Source of the DNA: 66-474 sp035281745
Lineage (GTDB): Bacteria; Pseudomonadota; Gammaproteobacteria; Xanthomonadales; Rhodanobacteraceae
Length of the DNA stretch: 64,000 nucleotides
Direction of reading: 5' to 3'
Assembly: GCA_035281745.1 (NCBI GenBank)
Contig: DATEDI010000012.1
Coordinates: 1-64,000 of the forward strand
In this document: positions 44,387-53,164 of the stretch, piece after piece
Numbering within the stretch: position 1 is the stretch's first letter
Layout of the letters: each line of letters begins with the position of its first letter
Translations under genes and position numbers: made by a program
Notes under the pieces: generated by a model
Databases searched by the model: none
What the model saw: only the letters and a program-made list of their open reading frames with translations
Told to the model about the DNA's origin: nothing

Positions 44387-44928
44387 TCCCCCCTGGCCGC
44401 GACTACCTTGAGGGTAGTCTTCATCGGCGCGTGCCCGAGCCCGCAATATTCGAGGCACTGGACCGTGTAGGTTCCGGGCTGATCGAAGGTGTGCAGCAGC
44501 TTGTTGGTGTAACCCGGCATCGCCTGCACCTGGGTCACGATGCGCCCGTCCGGCCCGTAGAGCGCGAAGCCGTGGTTGACATCATCGCTGGTGACGCGGA
44601 ACTCGACCACGCTGCCGGCCCTGACGGTGGCAGGCGTGATCTGCCACGACCACTGGCGGCCGACCACGTCGACGACCTGCTGCGCATCGAGTGCGCCGTG
44701 CTGGGGTGGAATCGGGAAGTGGCGAAGCGTCGCCCAGCTCCCGGCGACGAAGCCCACGAACAGGATCACGAACAACCACGCCTGCAAGACGTGCGCGGTG
44801 TGGGTGGACTTGCGCGTCGCCGCGTCATCGGCGGGCCTGCCCGCCTGGATGATCACATGGACGAACCCCAGTGCAACCAGTCCCATCCCCACCAGGGCGA
44901 TGGTCCAAACGACGTCCTGGATATCCAC
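44383..44928 (-). CDS. norS: Heme-copper oxidase subunit II with CuA site, probable sNOR small subunit
   Basis: A 181-residue protein with two N-terminal helices and a cupredoxin domain. The CuA ligands are complete: H119 (DVNHGF), C158, C162, H166 and M169 (CLEYCGLGHAPM). It would take electrons from cytochrome c or another copper protein. No cytochrome c domain is fused. It starts with GTG at 44928 preceded by GGAGG 8 nt upstream. A box matching the FNR/Dnr consensus lies 61-74 nt upstream. The gene order norS-norY-senC-orf1 equals that of AOB sNOR. A conventional CuA oxidase is the alternative. Confidence 0.8.
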   Translation of the reverse strand: MDIQDVVWTIALVGMGLVALGFVHVIIQAGRPADDAATRKSTHTAHVLQAWLFVILFVGFVAGSWATLRHFPIPPQHGALDAQQVVDVVGRQWSWQITPATVRAGSVVEFRVTSDDVNHGFALYGPDGRIVTQVQAMPGYTNKLLHTFDQPGTYTVQCLEYCGLGHAPMKTTLKVVAARGE

Positions 44929-44988
44929 GGCAGATCCCCTCCACCGATACGATAAAGAGGTGTCTACTCCGATCCCAACGGCCAGTAA

Positions 44989-45002
44989 TTGACCTGGATC
45001 AA
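44989..45002 (-). promoter_or_regulatory. FNR/Dnr-type binding site upstream of norS
   Basis: TTGACCTGGATCAA (plus strand; TTGATCCAGGTCAA towards norS) is a near-perfect match to TTGAT-N4-ATCAA, with half sites TTGAC and ATCAA. It is in the 102-bp spacer between the trpA stop and the norS start, and centred so that a class II start site would fall near 44954, with TAGACA as a weak -10. Such sites mediate activation by FNR, Anr or the NO sensor Dnr/NnrR. Confidence 0.75.
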
Positions 45003-45030
45003 ATCGCGTCCGGATTCATTTCACTCCCGT

Positions 45031-45870
45031 TCATAATCCGGACACCCCCCGAGATGCTGCTTCCGGGGCGGGCGTATCCAGCGCGATCCGTAGCGGCCGG
45101 ATGAACAGGCGCGCACGTTCGCGGGCATCGCTGGCATTGGCCGCCCCAGCAAGCGTGTCCACCAGCGCCGAACCGACCACCACGGCATCGGCGAACGCGG
45201 CCACGGCCTTGGCGCTGGCCGCGTCCTTGATCCCGAAGCCGACCGCGACCGGGACCTTGGCTCGCCTGCGGATATCATCGACGCGCTCGGCGATATCCTG
45301 CGCGGACAGCTTCGCCGCGCCGGTGATACCCGCGAACGAGACGTAATACAGATAGCCCTCGGCCATTTCGATGGCACGCGCGAGCCGTGCGTCGGAAGTC
45401 GTGGGCGCCGCCAACAGGATGCGTTGCAGGCCTGCATCACGCAGCGGTTGCAGGGTCGCGTCTTCCTCGATCGGGCAATCCACCACCAGCACGCCATCCA
45501 CCCCGGCGTCTACCGCTTCCCGCGCGAAGCGTTCGAGGCCGTGGATGGCAATCGGGTTCAAGTAGCCCATCAACACGATCGGCGTATCCGCGTCGCGTGC
45601 GCGGAATGCGCGCACCCAGCCGAGGGTGCCGGCAACGCCAACCTTGTTGCGCAGCGCGCGTTCATCGGCATGCTGGATCACCGGTCCATCCGCCATCGGG
45701 TCGGAAAACGGCATGCCGAGTTCGATGAGGTCCGCACCGCCCTCGACCAGCGCGTGCATCACATCGGCCGTCGCATCCGGAATCGGATCGCCCGCGGTGA
45801 TGAAGGGGATGAGCGCGGCGCGATTGTGTGCGCGCAAGGCATGGAAGCGCGCGTCGATACGGTTGCTCAT
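45031..45870 (-). CDS. trpA: Tryptophan synthase alpha chain
   Basis: A 279-residue TIM barrel that cleaves indole-3-glycerol phosphate. Catalytic residues lie in LIELGMPFSDPMADGPVIQ (Glu and Asp), with GDPIPD near the N-terminus and the phosphate site VGFGIKD and VVGSALVD near the C-terminus. ATG 45870 overlaps trpB (ATGA). The C-terminal tail is Pro/Ala-rich. It is the last gene of the trpBA unit and precedes the norSY promoter. Confidence 0.96.
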   Translation of the reverse strand: MSNRIDARFHALRAHNRAALIPFITAGDPIPDATADVMHALVEGGADLIELGMPFSDPMADGPVIQHADERALRNKVGVAGTLGWVRAFRARDADTPIVLMGYLNPIAIHGLERFAREAVDAGVDGVLVVDCPIEEDATLQPLRDAGLQRILLAAPTTSDARLARAIEMAEGYLYYVSFAGITGAAKLSAQDIAERVDDIRRRAKVPVAVGFGIKDAASAKAVAAFADAVVVGSALVDTLAGAANASDARERARLFIRPLRIALDTPAPEAASRGVSGL

Positions 45871-47072
45871 AACTCGATGTGCTCACGCTTCGCGATGGTA
45901 TGCACGTCTTTGTCGCCGCGCCCGGACAGGTTGCACAGGATCAGTTTGCCCTTCGGCAACCCGCGCGCAAGTTTGATCGCCTGCGCGACCGCGTGGCTGG
46001 ATTCCAGCGCCGGCAGGATGCCTTCGGTTTCGCACAACAAGTGAAACGCCGCAAGCGCTTCGTCGTCGCTGACGCCGACATATTCCGCACGCCCGCTGTC
46101 CTTCAGGAACGCGTGCTCGGGGCCGACGCCGGGGTAGTCGAGTCCCGCGGAAATCGAATGCGTTTCGGTGATCTGGCCGTCGTCATCGCACAAGACATAC
46201 GTGCGATTGCCGTGCAGCACGCCGGGACGCCCGGCTGCGAGCGAGGCGGCGTGATGGCCCGTCGCGATCCCCTCGCCCGCCGCCTCGGCGCCTACGATGC
46301 GCACGGCCGGGTCATTGAGGAAAGCGTGGAACAAGCCGATCGCGTTGGAACCGCCGCCCACGCACGCGGTGAGCACGTCGGGCAGGCGCCCGAACTGTTC
46401 CAGCATCTGCGCGCGCGCCTCGCGCCCGACCACCGCGTTGAAATCGCGCACCATCATGGGATACGGGTGCGGCCCGGCGACGGTGCCAATGATGTAGAAG
46501 GTATCGGCGACATTGGTGACCCAGTCGCGCAATGCCTCGTTCAGCGCGTCCTTCAGCGTCTTCGAACCGGACGTCACCGGCACCACGTCGGCGCCCAGCA
46601 GTTTCATCCGGTAGACGTTGATCTTCTGGCGCTCGATGTCGACCTCGCCCATGTACACCACGCACTTCATCCCGAAACGCGCGCACACGGTGGCGGTGGC
46701 GACGCCGTGCTGGCCGGCGCCAGTCTCGGCGATGATCCGCCGCTTGCCCATGGCGCGCGCCACCAGTGCCTGGCCGATGGTGTTGTTGATCTTGTGCGCG
46801 CCGGTGTGGTTCAGGTCTTCGCGTTTCAACAGGATCTGCGCGCCCCCAATGCGTTCGGACAAACGCTTCGCGTGATAGATGGGCGACGGCCGGCCGACGT
46901 AGTGTTTCAGGTCGTCGGCGAATTCCTGCTGGAAACTCGAGTCATCGCGGAGCCGCAAGTACGTCGCGGTCAATGCCTCAAGCGGAGCGATCAGTGTTTC
47001 CGCAACGAACGTGCCGCCGTACGCACCGAAGCGGCCGTGCGCATCGGGATAGGCATGATAGTCGTCGACCAT
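45867..47072 (-). CDS. trpB: Tryptophan synthase beta chain
   Basis: A 401-residue PLP enzyme that joins indole and serine. The PLP lysine is in HTGAHKINN, catalytic Glu in AETGAGQHG, and the phosphate loop is CVGGGSNAIG. ATG 47072 gives MVDDYHAYPDAHGRFGAYGG, the normal N-terminus; an upstream extension to 47165 is rejected as atypical. It is divergent from a LysR regulator with a 117-bp spacer, the layout of trpBA and trpI in pseudomonads. Confidence 0.96.
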   Translation of the reverse strand: MVDDYHAYPDAHGRFGAYGGTFVAETLIAPLEALTATYLRLRDDSSFQQEFADDLKHYVGRPSPIYHAKRLSERIGGAQILLKREDLNHTGAHKINNTIGQALVARAMGKRRIIAETGAGQHGVATATVCARFGMKCVVYMGEVDIERQKINVYRMKLLGADVVPVTSGSKTLKDALNEALRDWVTNVADTFYIIGTVAGPHPYPMMVRDFNAVVGREARAQMLEQFGRLPDVLTACVGGGSNAIGLFHAFLNDPAVRIVGAEAAGEGIATGHHAASLAAGRPGVLHGNRTYVLCDDDGQITETHSISAGLDYPGVGPEHAFLKDSGRAEYVGVSDDEALAAFHLLCETEGILPALESSHAVAQAIKLARGLPKGKLILCNLSGRGDKDVHTIAKREHIEL

Positions 47073-47189
47073 GGGCTGCCACCGTTCGCATTCGCCCCGC
47101 GTCACAGCGAGGCAGCCACCGTAGCGCAACGGCGCGGACTGCAAAAGCGATAAGATGGAAGCCACCTGTCAGAAAAACTCACACATTGC

Positions 47190-48086
47190 ATGCCCCGACC
47201 CTTGCCTTCGCTGAATGCGCTGCGCGCCTTCGAAGCCGCCGCCCGGAGGGAAAGCATGACCCTCGCCGCGGCCGAACTGCACGTGACCCACGGGGCCGTG
47301 AGCCGTCATATCCGCGCATTGGAAGCCGAACTGGGCACGGCGCTCTTCACCCGCGAAGGCCGCGGGCTGGCGCTCACCCAAATGGGCCGGCGTTTGCGCG
47401 ACGGCGCCTCGAGCGCCTTCGAGCAGTTGCGTTCATGTTGCGAGGATCTGCGCCGGGAAAAGAGTGACGCCCCACTGGTGCTTGGTTGTTCGGGCAGCGT
47501 GCTCGCGCGCTGGGTGATCCCACGTCTCGGACGATTGGGCCGTGACCTGCCGTCACTGAAGTTGCACCTGTCCGCGGTGGAAGCGACGCCGCCACCGCCC
47601 ATGCCGGGTCTGGACGCGACGCTACTGATTGCCGAACCGCCCTACCCCCCGACCTGGCAGGTACGCGTGCTGGCGACCGAGCGCATCGGTCCGGTGCTTA
47701 GTCCGCGGCATCCGCACTGCGTCGCGCTGGGCAAGGGAAATCTTGCCGCGCTCGGCAAGCAAGCCCTGCTGCACACGTCGTCGCGCCCGCAGGCGTGGCC
47801 GACGTGGGCGCGCGCACAACGCGTCGCGATCGGCCGCCTGCACTTCGGGCAATGTTTCGAACACCTGTATTACTTGCTGGAAGCCGCCGCGGCCGGCCTC
47901 GGCGTCGCAATCGCGCCGCAGCAGCTCGTCGCCGACGACTTGGCCGCCGGCCGATTGATTGCGCCGTGGGGGTTTCGCGCTACCCGCGCGAGTTGGGTGT
48001 TGTGCGCGCCGCGATCGTCCGCTGATCTGCGCCTTGCCGCTTTGGCCGCGTGGCTCCAGCGGGAGCTTCGCAGTCCCTCAGCGTGA
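47190..48086 (+). CDS. LysR-family regulator, TrpI/GcvA-like
   Basis: A 298-residue LysR protein. The N-terminal HTH is SLNALRAFEAAARRESMTLAA...VTHGAVSRHIRALE, the GcvA/TrpI subgroup form. It is divergent from trpBA, as trpI is in Pseudomonas, where TrpI activates trpBA in response to indoleglycerol phosphate. The same role is an inference here. The spacer 47073-47189 should contain its operator; no clear T-N11-A palindrome was picked. It is convergent with the cupin gene. Confidence 0.87.
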   Translation: MPRPLPSLNALRAFEAAARRESMTLAAAELHVTHGAVSRHIRALEAELGTALFTREGRGLALTQMGRRLRDGASSAFEQLRSCCEDLRREKSDAPLVLGCSGSVLARWVIPRLGRLGRDLPSLKLHLSAVEATPPPPMPGLDATLLIAEPPYPPTWQVRVLATERIGPVLSPRHPHCVALGKGNLAALGKQALLHTSSRPQAWPTWARAQRVAIGRLHFGQCFEHLYYLLEAAAAGLGVAIAPQQLVADDLAAGRLIAPWGFRATRASWVLCAPRSSADLRLAALAAWLQRELRSPSA

Positions 48087-48090
48087 ACCC

Positions 48091-49122
48091 TCAAAGGTTT
48101 TGGCGCGCGCCCTGCTTCAACTGTTCCACGACCTCGGCCGTGAATTCGCCGAGGACCCCGCGGCGCGGTTCGGGAATGTGCGCGGCGGGATCGGCATCCG
48201 CGAACACGTAATAATCCAGCAGGTTGCGCCACGCGGCGCGCTGGTCGGCGGGCAACGCGTGGAACGCGAGCAGGCAGTGATACAGCGCGGCGCGCGCGTG
48301 GCCGCTGACGTAACCCGGAACGTCCAGCGGGTTCCACCAGTAATTCACCAGCGCATTCAACTGCTCCAGCGATTCGACGTGGTGCCACCACAACGGCGGA
48401 ATGTAGATCGCGTCGCCTTCATTCAAATCGGCCGCCCGCGCGGTGGCGAGCGCGTGTTTCAGGCGCGGATAGCGCGGATCATCCGGGCGATCGAGGCGCG
48501 CCAAGCTGATCGCCGCACCGGTCGGCGCGTAATCGAGCGGCCCGACGTACAGGTTCGGCAATTGTTCCGGGGGAAACAACGTGAAGCGGCGCGTACCGCA
48601 CACCACGCACGCGATATTCTGCTGCGAATCGAAATGTGTCGGCGTGACGGCGCGATTGCCCAACCACAGCCGCGGTTCGATGCCCGGATCGAGGAACGGC
48701 AACTTGTGGTCGCCCAGCAGTCCTGGCAAGCATTCGCGCAGCGGCACGCTCTGGATCACCAACCCCGGCGCGTGCGTACGCTGGCTGTACTTCGCGAGGC
48801 GCTGCAGCCCGAGCGTCAGCGGTACTTTGAAATGCTGGTAGTTGAAACCGGAAAAATCCGGGGTGTAGCCGATCAGGCCCTGGGCTTCCGGCACGATCAG
48901 CAACGTCGTAACGTCGGCGCCGCTGTCGAGTTCCGCCAGTCGTTGCGCGAAGGCGGTGTCCGACTGCAGGGCCAACTTCACGATCGGCCAGTCACGCACC
49001 AGCCCGCGGATCACCAGCGGTTTGCCGCGCGCGACAGCGGCGGCCAGATCGAAACCGCGCGGGTCGCCGGCGTATTCATCGAGCGGCTCGGCAGCGGGCA
49101 CCATCACGGTTGCGGCCTTCAT
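48091..49122 (-). CDS. Cupin_8/JmjC-like Fe(II)/2-oxoglutarate dioxygenase
   Basis: A 343-residue protein with a JmjC-type fold (FIH-1/tyrosyl-tRNA-wybutosine group). The Fe(II) facial triad is H-x-D in THFDSQQN with the distal His in WWHHVES. The N-terminal RPLVIRG-like motif (KPLVIRGLVRDWP) is typical of cupin_8 proteins. ATG 49122 overlaps the trpF stop, so it is co-translated with tryptophan-biosynthetic genes. The substrate is unknown; protein or tRNA hydroxylation are options in this family. Confidence 0.87.
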   Translation of the reverse strand: MKAATVMVPAAEPLDEYAGDPRGFDLAAAVARGKPLVIRGLVRDWPIVKLALQSDTAFAQRLAELDSGADVTTLLIVPEAQGLIGYTPDFSGFNYQHFKVPLTLGLQRLAKYSQRTHAPGLVIQSVPLRECLPGLLGDHKLPFLDPGIEPRLWLGNRAVTPTHFDSQQNIACVVCGTRRFTLFPPEQLPNLYVGPLDYAPTGAAISLARLDRPDDPRYPRLKHALATARAADLNEGDAIYIPPLWWHHVESLEQLNALVNYWWNPLDVPGYVSGHARAALYHCLLAFHALPADQRAAWRNLLDYYVFADADPAAHIPEPRRGVLGEFTAEVVEQLKQGARQNL

Positions 49123-49754
49123 GCGATCTCCGCATCGGCGGCGCGCACCGCCGCGAAGAATGCGCGCAGCTTTCCGGCGTCCTTGATGCCGGGCGACGAT
49201 TCCACGCCACTGGCCAAGTCGACCGCCCATGGCCGGACCGTGCGGATTGCATCGCCCACGTTCGACGGATTCAAGCCGCCGGCCAACAGGATCGGGCGAT
49301 CCAGATCCCGTGGAATGCGCGACCAGTCGAAGGTCTTGCCGCGCCCGCCCTGCTGGCCCGGTGGATGGCCGTCCAGCACGAATCCGACGGCGCGCGGGTG
49401 CCCCGAGGCAATCGTGCGAACGTCTACATCGCCGTCCATTCCGACGGCCTTGATGTATCGGACGCCGAAGCCTTCGCAGAATGTTGCATCTTCGCTGCCG
49501 TGGAACTGCACGCGATCCGGCTGTACCGCGTCGATGATCGCGCGCACGCGTTCCACCGCCAGATCGTGCGCCAGCACCACCGTGTCCACGAATGCCGGCA
49601 GCGCATCGCTGATCGCGCGCGCCTGTTCGATAGACACGCAACGCGGACTGCTCGGTGTCATCACGATGCCGACCGCATCCGCGCCCAGTTCGCTCGCGAG
49701 CAGTGCATCTTCGAGGCGGGTGACACCGCAGATTTTCACGCGGGTACGGTTCAT
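49119..49754 (-). CDS. trpF: Phosphoribosylanthranilate isomerase
   Basis: A 211-residue TIM barrel that catalyses the third step of tryptophan synthesis. It starts MNRTRVKICGVTR with catalytic Cys, has VQFHG and the catalytic Asp in VLDGHPPGQQGGRGKTFDW, and ends with LAGGLNPSNV and DLASGVESSPGIKD. ATG 49754 overlaps the truA stop (ATGA). The truA-trpF neighbourhood is common in gammaproteobacteria. Confidence 0.96.
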   Translation of the reverse strand: MNRTRVKICGVTRLEDALLASELGADAVGIVMTPSSPRCVSIEQARAISDALPAFVDTVVLAHDLAVERVRAIIDAVQPDRVQFHGSEDATFCEGFGVRYIKAVGMDGDVDVRTIASGHPRAVGFVLDGHPPGQQGGRGKTFDWSRIPRDLDRPILLAGGLNPSNVGDAIRTVRPWAVDLASGVESSPGIKDAGKLRAFFAAVRAADAEIA

Positions 49755-50524
49755 GCCGACAGCGTGACTTCGGAGGGAAGGTGCCATTCTGCCGGATACC
49801 GCGGACCGATGAACGTGAGGCCCTGCGGCGTCGCGGTGACGCCCGCGACCTCGCGGTTGCGTGCCGCCAGCAGGTCCGCCATCCATTGGATTGGACGCTC
49901 GCCGCGACCGACCTCCAGCAGTGAGCCCACGATATTGCGGACCATGTGGTGCAGGAAAGCGTTGGCTTCGATCTCGACGATCACCCGGTCGGCATCACGA
50001 TGTACGCTGACATGATTGACGTTCCGCCGGGCATGACGCGCCTGGCAAGACACCGCGCGAAACGATGAAAAGTCCTGCTCGCCGAGCAGCACCTGTGCCG
50101 CGGCGTGCATCGCGTCGACATCCAGCGGCTTGCGCTCCCAGGAAAGAAATCGCGCATCCAGCGCGGGCCGCACCGGCCGGTTGAGGATCGCGTAACGGTA
50201 GCGGCGCGCGCGCGCGGAAAACCGCGCGTGGAAATCGTCCGGCATGGGCTTGGCCCAAAGTACCGCGACGGCGCGCGGCAGGTGGGTGGTGGCGCCCAGC
50301 ACCCACGCGCGCGGCTCGCGTTGGACCTGGGTTTCGAAATGCACCACCTGGCAACGCGCATGCACGCCGGCATCGGTGCGACCCGCGCAAATCACTTCGA
50401 CGGGATGATTGGCGACGAACGACAGCGCCGACTCCACTTCGGCCTGCACGCTCGGTCCATGGCTCAGCCGCTGCCAACCGAAGAAATCGGTGCCGTCGTA
50501 TTCGATGCCCAGCGCGACCCGCAT
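49751..50524 (-). CDS. truA: tRNA pseudouridine(38-40) synthase
   Basis: A 257-residue pseudouridine synthase. The catalytic aspartate is D51 in AGRTDAGVHA. EYDGTDFFGWQ near the start and HHMVRNIVGSLLEVGRGE in the C-terminal half are typical of TruA, as is its length. It modifies uridines 38-40 of tRNA anticodon arms. It lies 9 nt after fimV and overlaps trpF. Confidence 0.96.
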   Translation of the reverse strand: MRVALGIEYDGTDFFGWQRLSHGPSVQAEVESALSFVANHPVEVICAGRTDAGVHARCQVVHFETQVQREPRAWVLGATTHLPRAVAVLWAKPMPDDFHARFSARARRYRYAILNRPVRPALDARFLSWERKPLDVDAMHAAAQVLLGEQDFSSFRAVSCQARHARRNVNHVSVHRDADRVIVEIEANAFLHHMVRNIVGSLLEVGRGERPIQWMADLLAARNREVAGVTATPQGLTFIGPRYPAEWHLPSEVTLSA

Positions 50525-50533
50525 TGCCTCATG

Positions 50534-52705
50534 TCAGCCCGCGACGTCGGCCAGCAGACGCTTGGCTTCGTCCTTCTGCGTCTGCGAACCTTCCTCGATC
50601 ACTTCTTCGAGCATGGCGCGCGCGCCGACCGGGTCGCCCATGTCGAGATAGGCCCGCGCGAGATCGAGTTTGGTGTCGACCGGATCATCGGCGAATTCCT
50701 GTTCCGGCTCGGCCTCCGTCGCCGCCGCCGGAGCACCGCTGGGCTGGGCCCTCCAAGCCTCCATCACGGATTCGACATCGGGCTCCATGCGCACCGCTGC
50801 GACGGGTATCGCGGCGTGGTTCCCCGGGGATTCAGGCGCGGGTTCGACGGGTGCCCGCATTACCGTCGCATCTTCATCCGCCGGCTGGTGCAACGCGGCC
50901 ATGCCGTAAGGATCATCGTGCACGGCCGCGGGCAACTCGAACAGGGGCAGGTGCGGCGCCAGCTCCTCGCCCATCGTCACGACTTCCTGCCATTCGTGAC
51001 CGTTCGGGTCAGTGACATGTTCGCGCATCGCGGTGGCCGCGGCCACGAAACGTGCCTCGTCCTCCTGTCCGTAATAGAACCGGCACAGCGCGAGATGCAC
51101 GGCAAGGTCTTCCGGGTGCTCCGCCACCTGCGCCTGCAAGACGGACTCATCCTCCGGCTCGACGATTTGCGGGGCCACGTCGGCGGGATCGGGCAAGGGG
51201 CCGCGCGCGGCAAGCGGCGCTTCGCCGCCCCGCCGCTTGCGCAGCAGTCCGATCAGGATCAGTGCCAGTACGACCAACCCCGCGATCATCCACGTCAACG
51301 GACGTTGGTACCAAGGCGCGACCACCGAGGTTTTCGCGCCCGGCTTTGCTGCCGCCGGCGCGCTGGCCGGCACCGCCGACGTTGCAACCGGCGCTTTCGC
51401 CACCGGCTGCCCGGCACTGGTCGCTGGCACCGCCGGAGACGGCCCCGTGCCCGCTTGCACGTCGGCGAGCTTGCGCTGCAGTTCGGCGACCGTCGCATCC
51501 TTCATGCTCAGCAGCTTGTCGGATTTGTTGGAAATATCCTTCAAGCTACGCACCCGCGATTCGAGATCGGCATTGGACTGGTTGAGGCTAACCAGCGCGC
51601 CACGGTCGTTCTGCAGCTTTTGCTGCAGACCAGTGACGGTTTCGCTGCCGGTGCCGCCGGCCACGCCGGGTCGATTGCGGGCACCGCTGCCTTCGCCGGT
51701 GGCGGGCACCAGCGACAGGTGATCGGAAGCGGGCGCCGATTTGCCGGGCTTGGGCGCCGCATTTGCGGCAGCCTCGGCCGCCGTGCCCTGCACTTCGGTT
51801 GCCGGATGCGGCCGCGCCGCGCGCCAGCTTTCGTACTGGCGATGCACCTCGGCGTTGGCCGCGGCCACGCTGGTCTGGTCGATCACGTCGCGGGTCGGGA
51901 TGCGCAGGATCGCCCCGGCCTTCAGATCGTTGATGTTGTTCTTGAAAAATGCGTCGGGATTGGCGGCCTTGATCGCCACCATCAATTGATTGATGGTGAC
52001 GCCCGAATTTCGGGTGGCATCCCTCGCGATGCCGTACAGCGTGTCGCCACGATGCACGTCGATGCTCGCGGGTGGATTGCCCGGCTGCGCGGCGGAAGGC
52101 ACAGGCGCTGGTGCCGGTTGCGGCGCCGGAGGTGGCGTCGGCGGCGGAGCCGCGGATTTTTCGGCGGCCGGCGGTTGCGATGGGGGCCGGGGTTGCGGTG
52201 CAGGTTGTGCGAACGCCGACGACGGCGGCAACTGCGCCGGCTGCGCGGGTGGCGTCGCGGCGACCGGAGCGCTCGCCACCGGCGCAGCCTGCACGCCCGG
52301 TGCCGGGGCCGCGATCACCGGGTTCAACAGCACCACGAACTCGCGCACCTGCTTGCCCTCGCGCGTGTTCACCTGCAGCAGGAAATCGAGATACGGATCG
52401 GTGATCGGCTGGGTACTGGTGACGAGAATCAGCTTCTGGCCGTTGTTGTCGGTGACGACGTGGAACCGCAGCGTCTGGTCGGTTGGGGTCACCTGCAGCC
52501 CGGCGCGCGCGAAATCGTCTGCCGGCGCCAGCCCGACGCTCAGGCCTTCGAGTTCGGTGAGGTTCTTCGGATGCAGCGGGATCGCGGCGACCAGGGGCTG
52601 ATTCAGCGCCGACTTGACCTGGATCTGGCCCAACTGCAGCGCCCATGCCGGCGCGGCGGCCGTGGCCAGCAACGCGGCACATGCAAGGCGGAGTTTCAAG
52701 TTCAT
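50534..52705 (-). CDS. fimV: FimV-like LysM inner-membrane protein
   Basis: A 723-residue protein of the FimV/HubP type. A signal peptide (ends AWA) is followed by the FimV N-terminal domain (LQLGQIQVKSALNQPLVAAIPL), a Pro/Ala-rich stretch, a LysM motif (SIDVHRGDTLYGIARDA, near residue 215), a coiled-coil stretch, one transmembrane helix (WMIAGLVVLALILIGLLRKRR), an acidic region and a C-terminal FimV/TPR domain (TKLDLARAYLDMGDPVGARAML). FimV organises polar proteins and type IV pilus function. Location upstream of truA matches pseudomonads and xanthomonads. Confidence 0.93.
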   Translation of the reverse strand: MNLKLRLACAALLATAAAPAWALQLGQIQVKSALNQPLVAAIPLHPKNLTELEGLSVGLAPADDFARAGLQVTPTDQTLRFHVVTDNNGQKLILVTSTQPITDPYLDFLLQVNTREGKQVREFVVLLNPVIAAPAPGVQAAPVASAPVAATPPAQPAQLPPSSAFAQPAPQPRPPSQPPAAEKSAAPPPTPPPAPQPAPAPVPSAAQPGNPPASIDVHRGDTLYGIARDATRNSGVTINQLMVAIKAANPDAFFKNNINDLKAGAILRIPTRDVIDQTSVAAANAEVHRQYESWRAARPHPATEVQGTAAEAAANAAPKPGKSAPASDHLSLVPATGEGSGARNRPGVAGGTGSETVTGLQQKLQNDRGALVSLNQSNADLESRVRSLKDISNKSDKLLSMKDATVAELQRKLADVQAGTGPSPAVPATSAGQPVAKAPVATSAVPASAPAAAKPGAKTSVVAPWYQRPLTWMIAGLVVLALILIGLLRKRRGGEAPLAARGPLPDPADVAPQIVEPEDESVLQAQVAEHPEDLAVHLALCRFYYGQEDEARFVAAATAMREHVTDPNGHEWQEVVTMGEELAPHLPLFELPAAVHDDPYGMAALHQPADEDATVMRAPVEPAPESPGNHAAIPVAAVRMEPDVESVMEAWRAQPSGAPAAATEAEPEQEFADDPVDTKLDLARAYLDMGDPVGARAMLEEVIEEGSQTQKDEAKRLLADVAG

Positions 52706-52813
52706 GAAGCGGGACCCCCAGCGACGTGGAACGCGCCGGAGCTGCCCATCAAAAGGATGCCCCGCGCGAGCGCAAGGGTATTGCAGAAACCGCCAATCAC
52801 CAAGCGGCTTTGG

Positions 52814-53140
52814 TCAATGATCGGCGGAAGCTGCGGATGCCGGCACGCCCGCGGCGTGAAGCTTCGCCTGCAGCGCGGCGATTTCCGCATCGCGCTGCTG
52901 CAACTGTTTTTGCTGCGCGGCACTGCGCTGTTCCATTTGCGTCACCTGCGCCTGCAATGCGTCGTTGTGCGAGCGCGCCGCCGCCAGCTTGGCGTCGACC
53001 TCCTTCACCTGGTTTTGCAGGTGGGCCGGAGACTTGGCGGAAGCGGATGGGGGCGGCGCGGCGATCGCCATCGCCACGACGGAAGCACCGAAGCATGCGG
53101 CGCAAACCAGCATGCCCCGCAACAAGGTTTGACGCGTCAT
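52814..53140 (-). CDS. Small exported coiled-coil protein, hypothetical
   Basis: A 108-residue protein: signal peptide or anchor (LLRGMLVCAACFGASVVAMAIAA), then heptad-rich coiled coil (LQNQVKEVDAKLAAARSHND and QRDAEIAALQAKLHA) and a short low-complexity tail. No family is recognised with confidence. ATG 53140 is chosen because GGGGTGG lies just upstream; a GTG at 53149 is possible. It lies between fimV and asd on the same strand and may be co-transcribed. Confidence 0.65.
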   Translation of the reverse strand: MTRQTLLRGMLVCAACFGASVVAMAIAAPPPSASAKSPAHLQNQVKEVDAKLAAARSHNDALQAQVTQMEQRSAAQQKQLQQRDAEIAALQAKLHAAGVPASAASADH

Positions 53141-53164
53141 GTGGACCACCCCGCGGCTGTACGA

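Noticed and set aside
47073..47165. N-terminal extension of TrpB
   Set aside because: The extra 31 residues have no counterpart in TrpB and would consume most of the divergent regulatory spacer.
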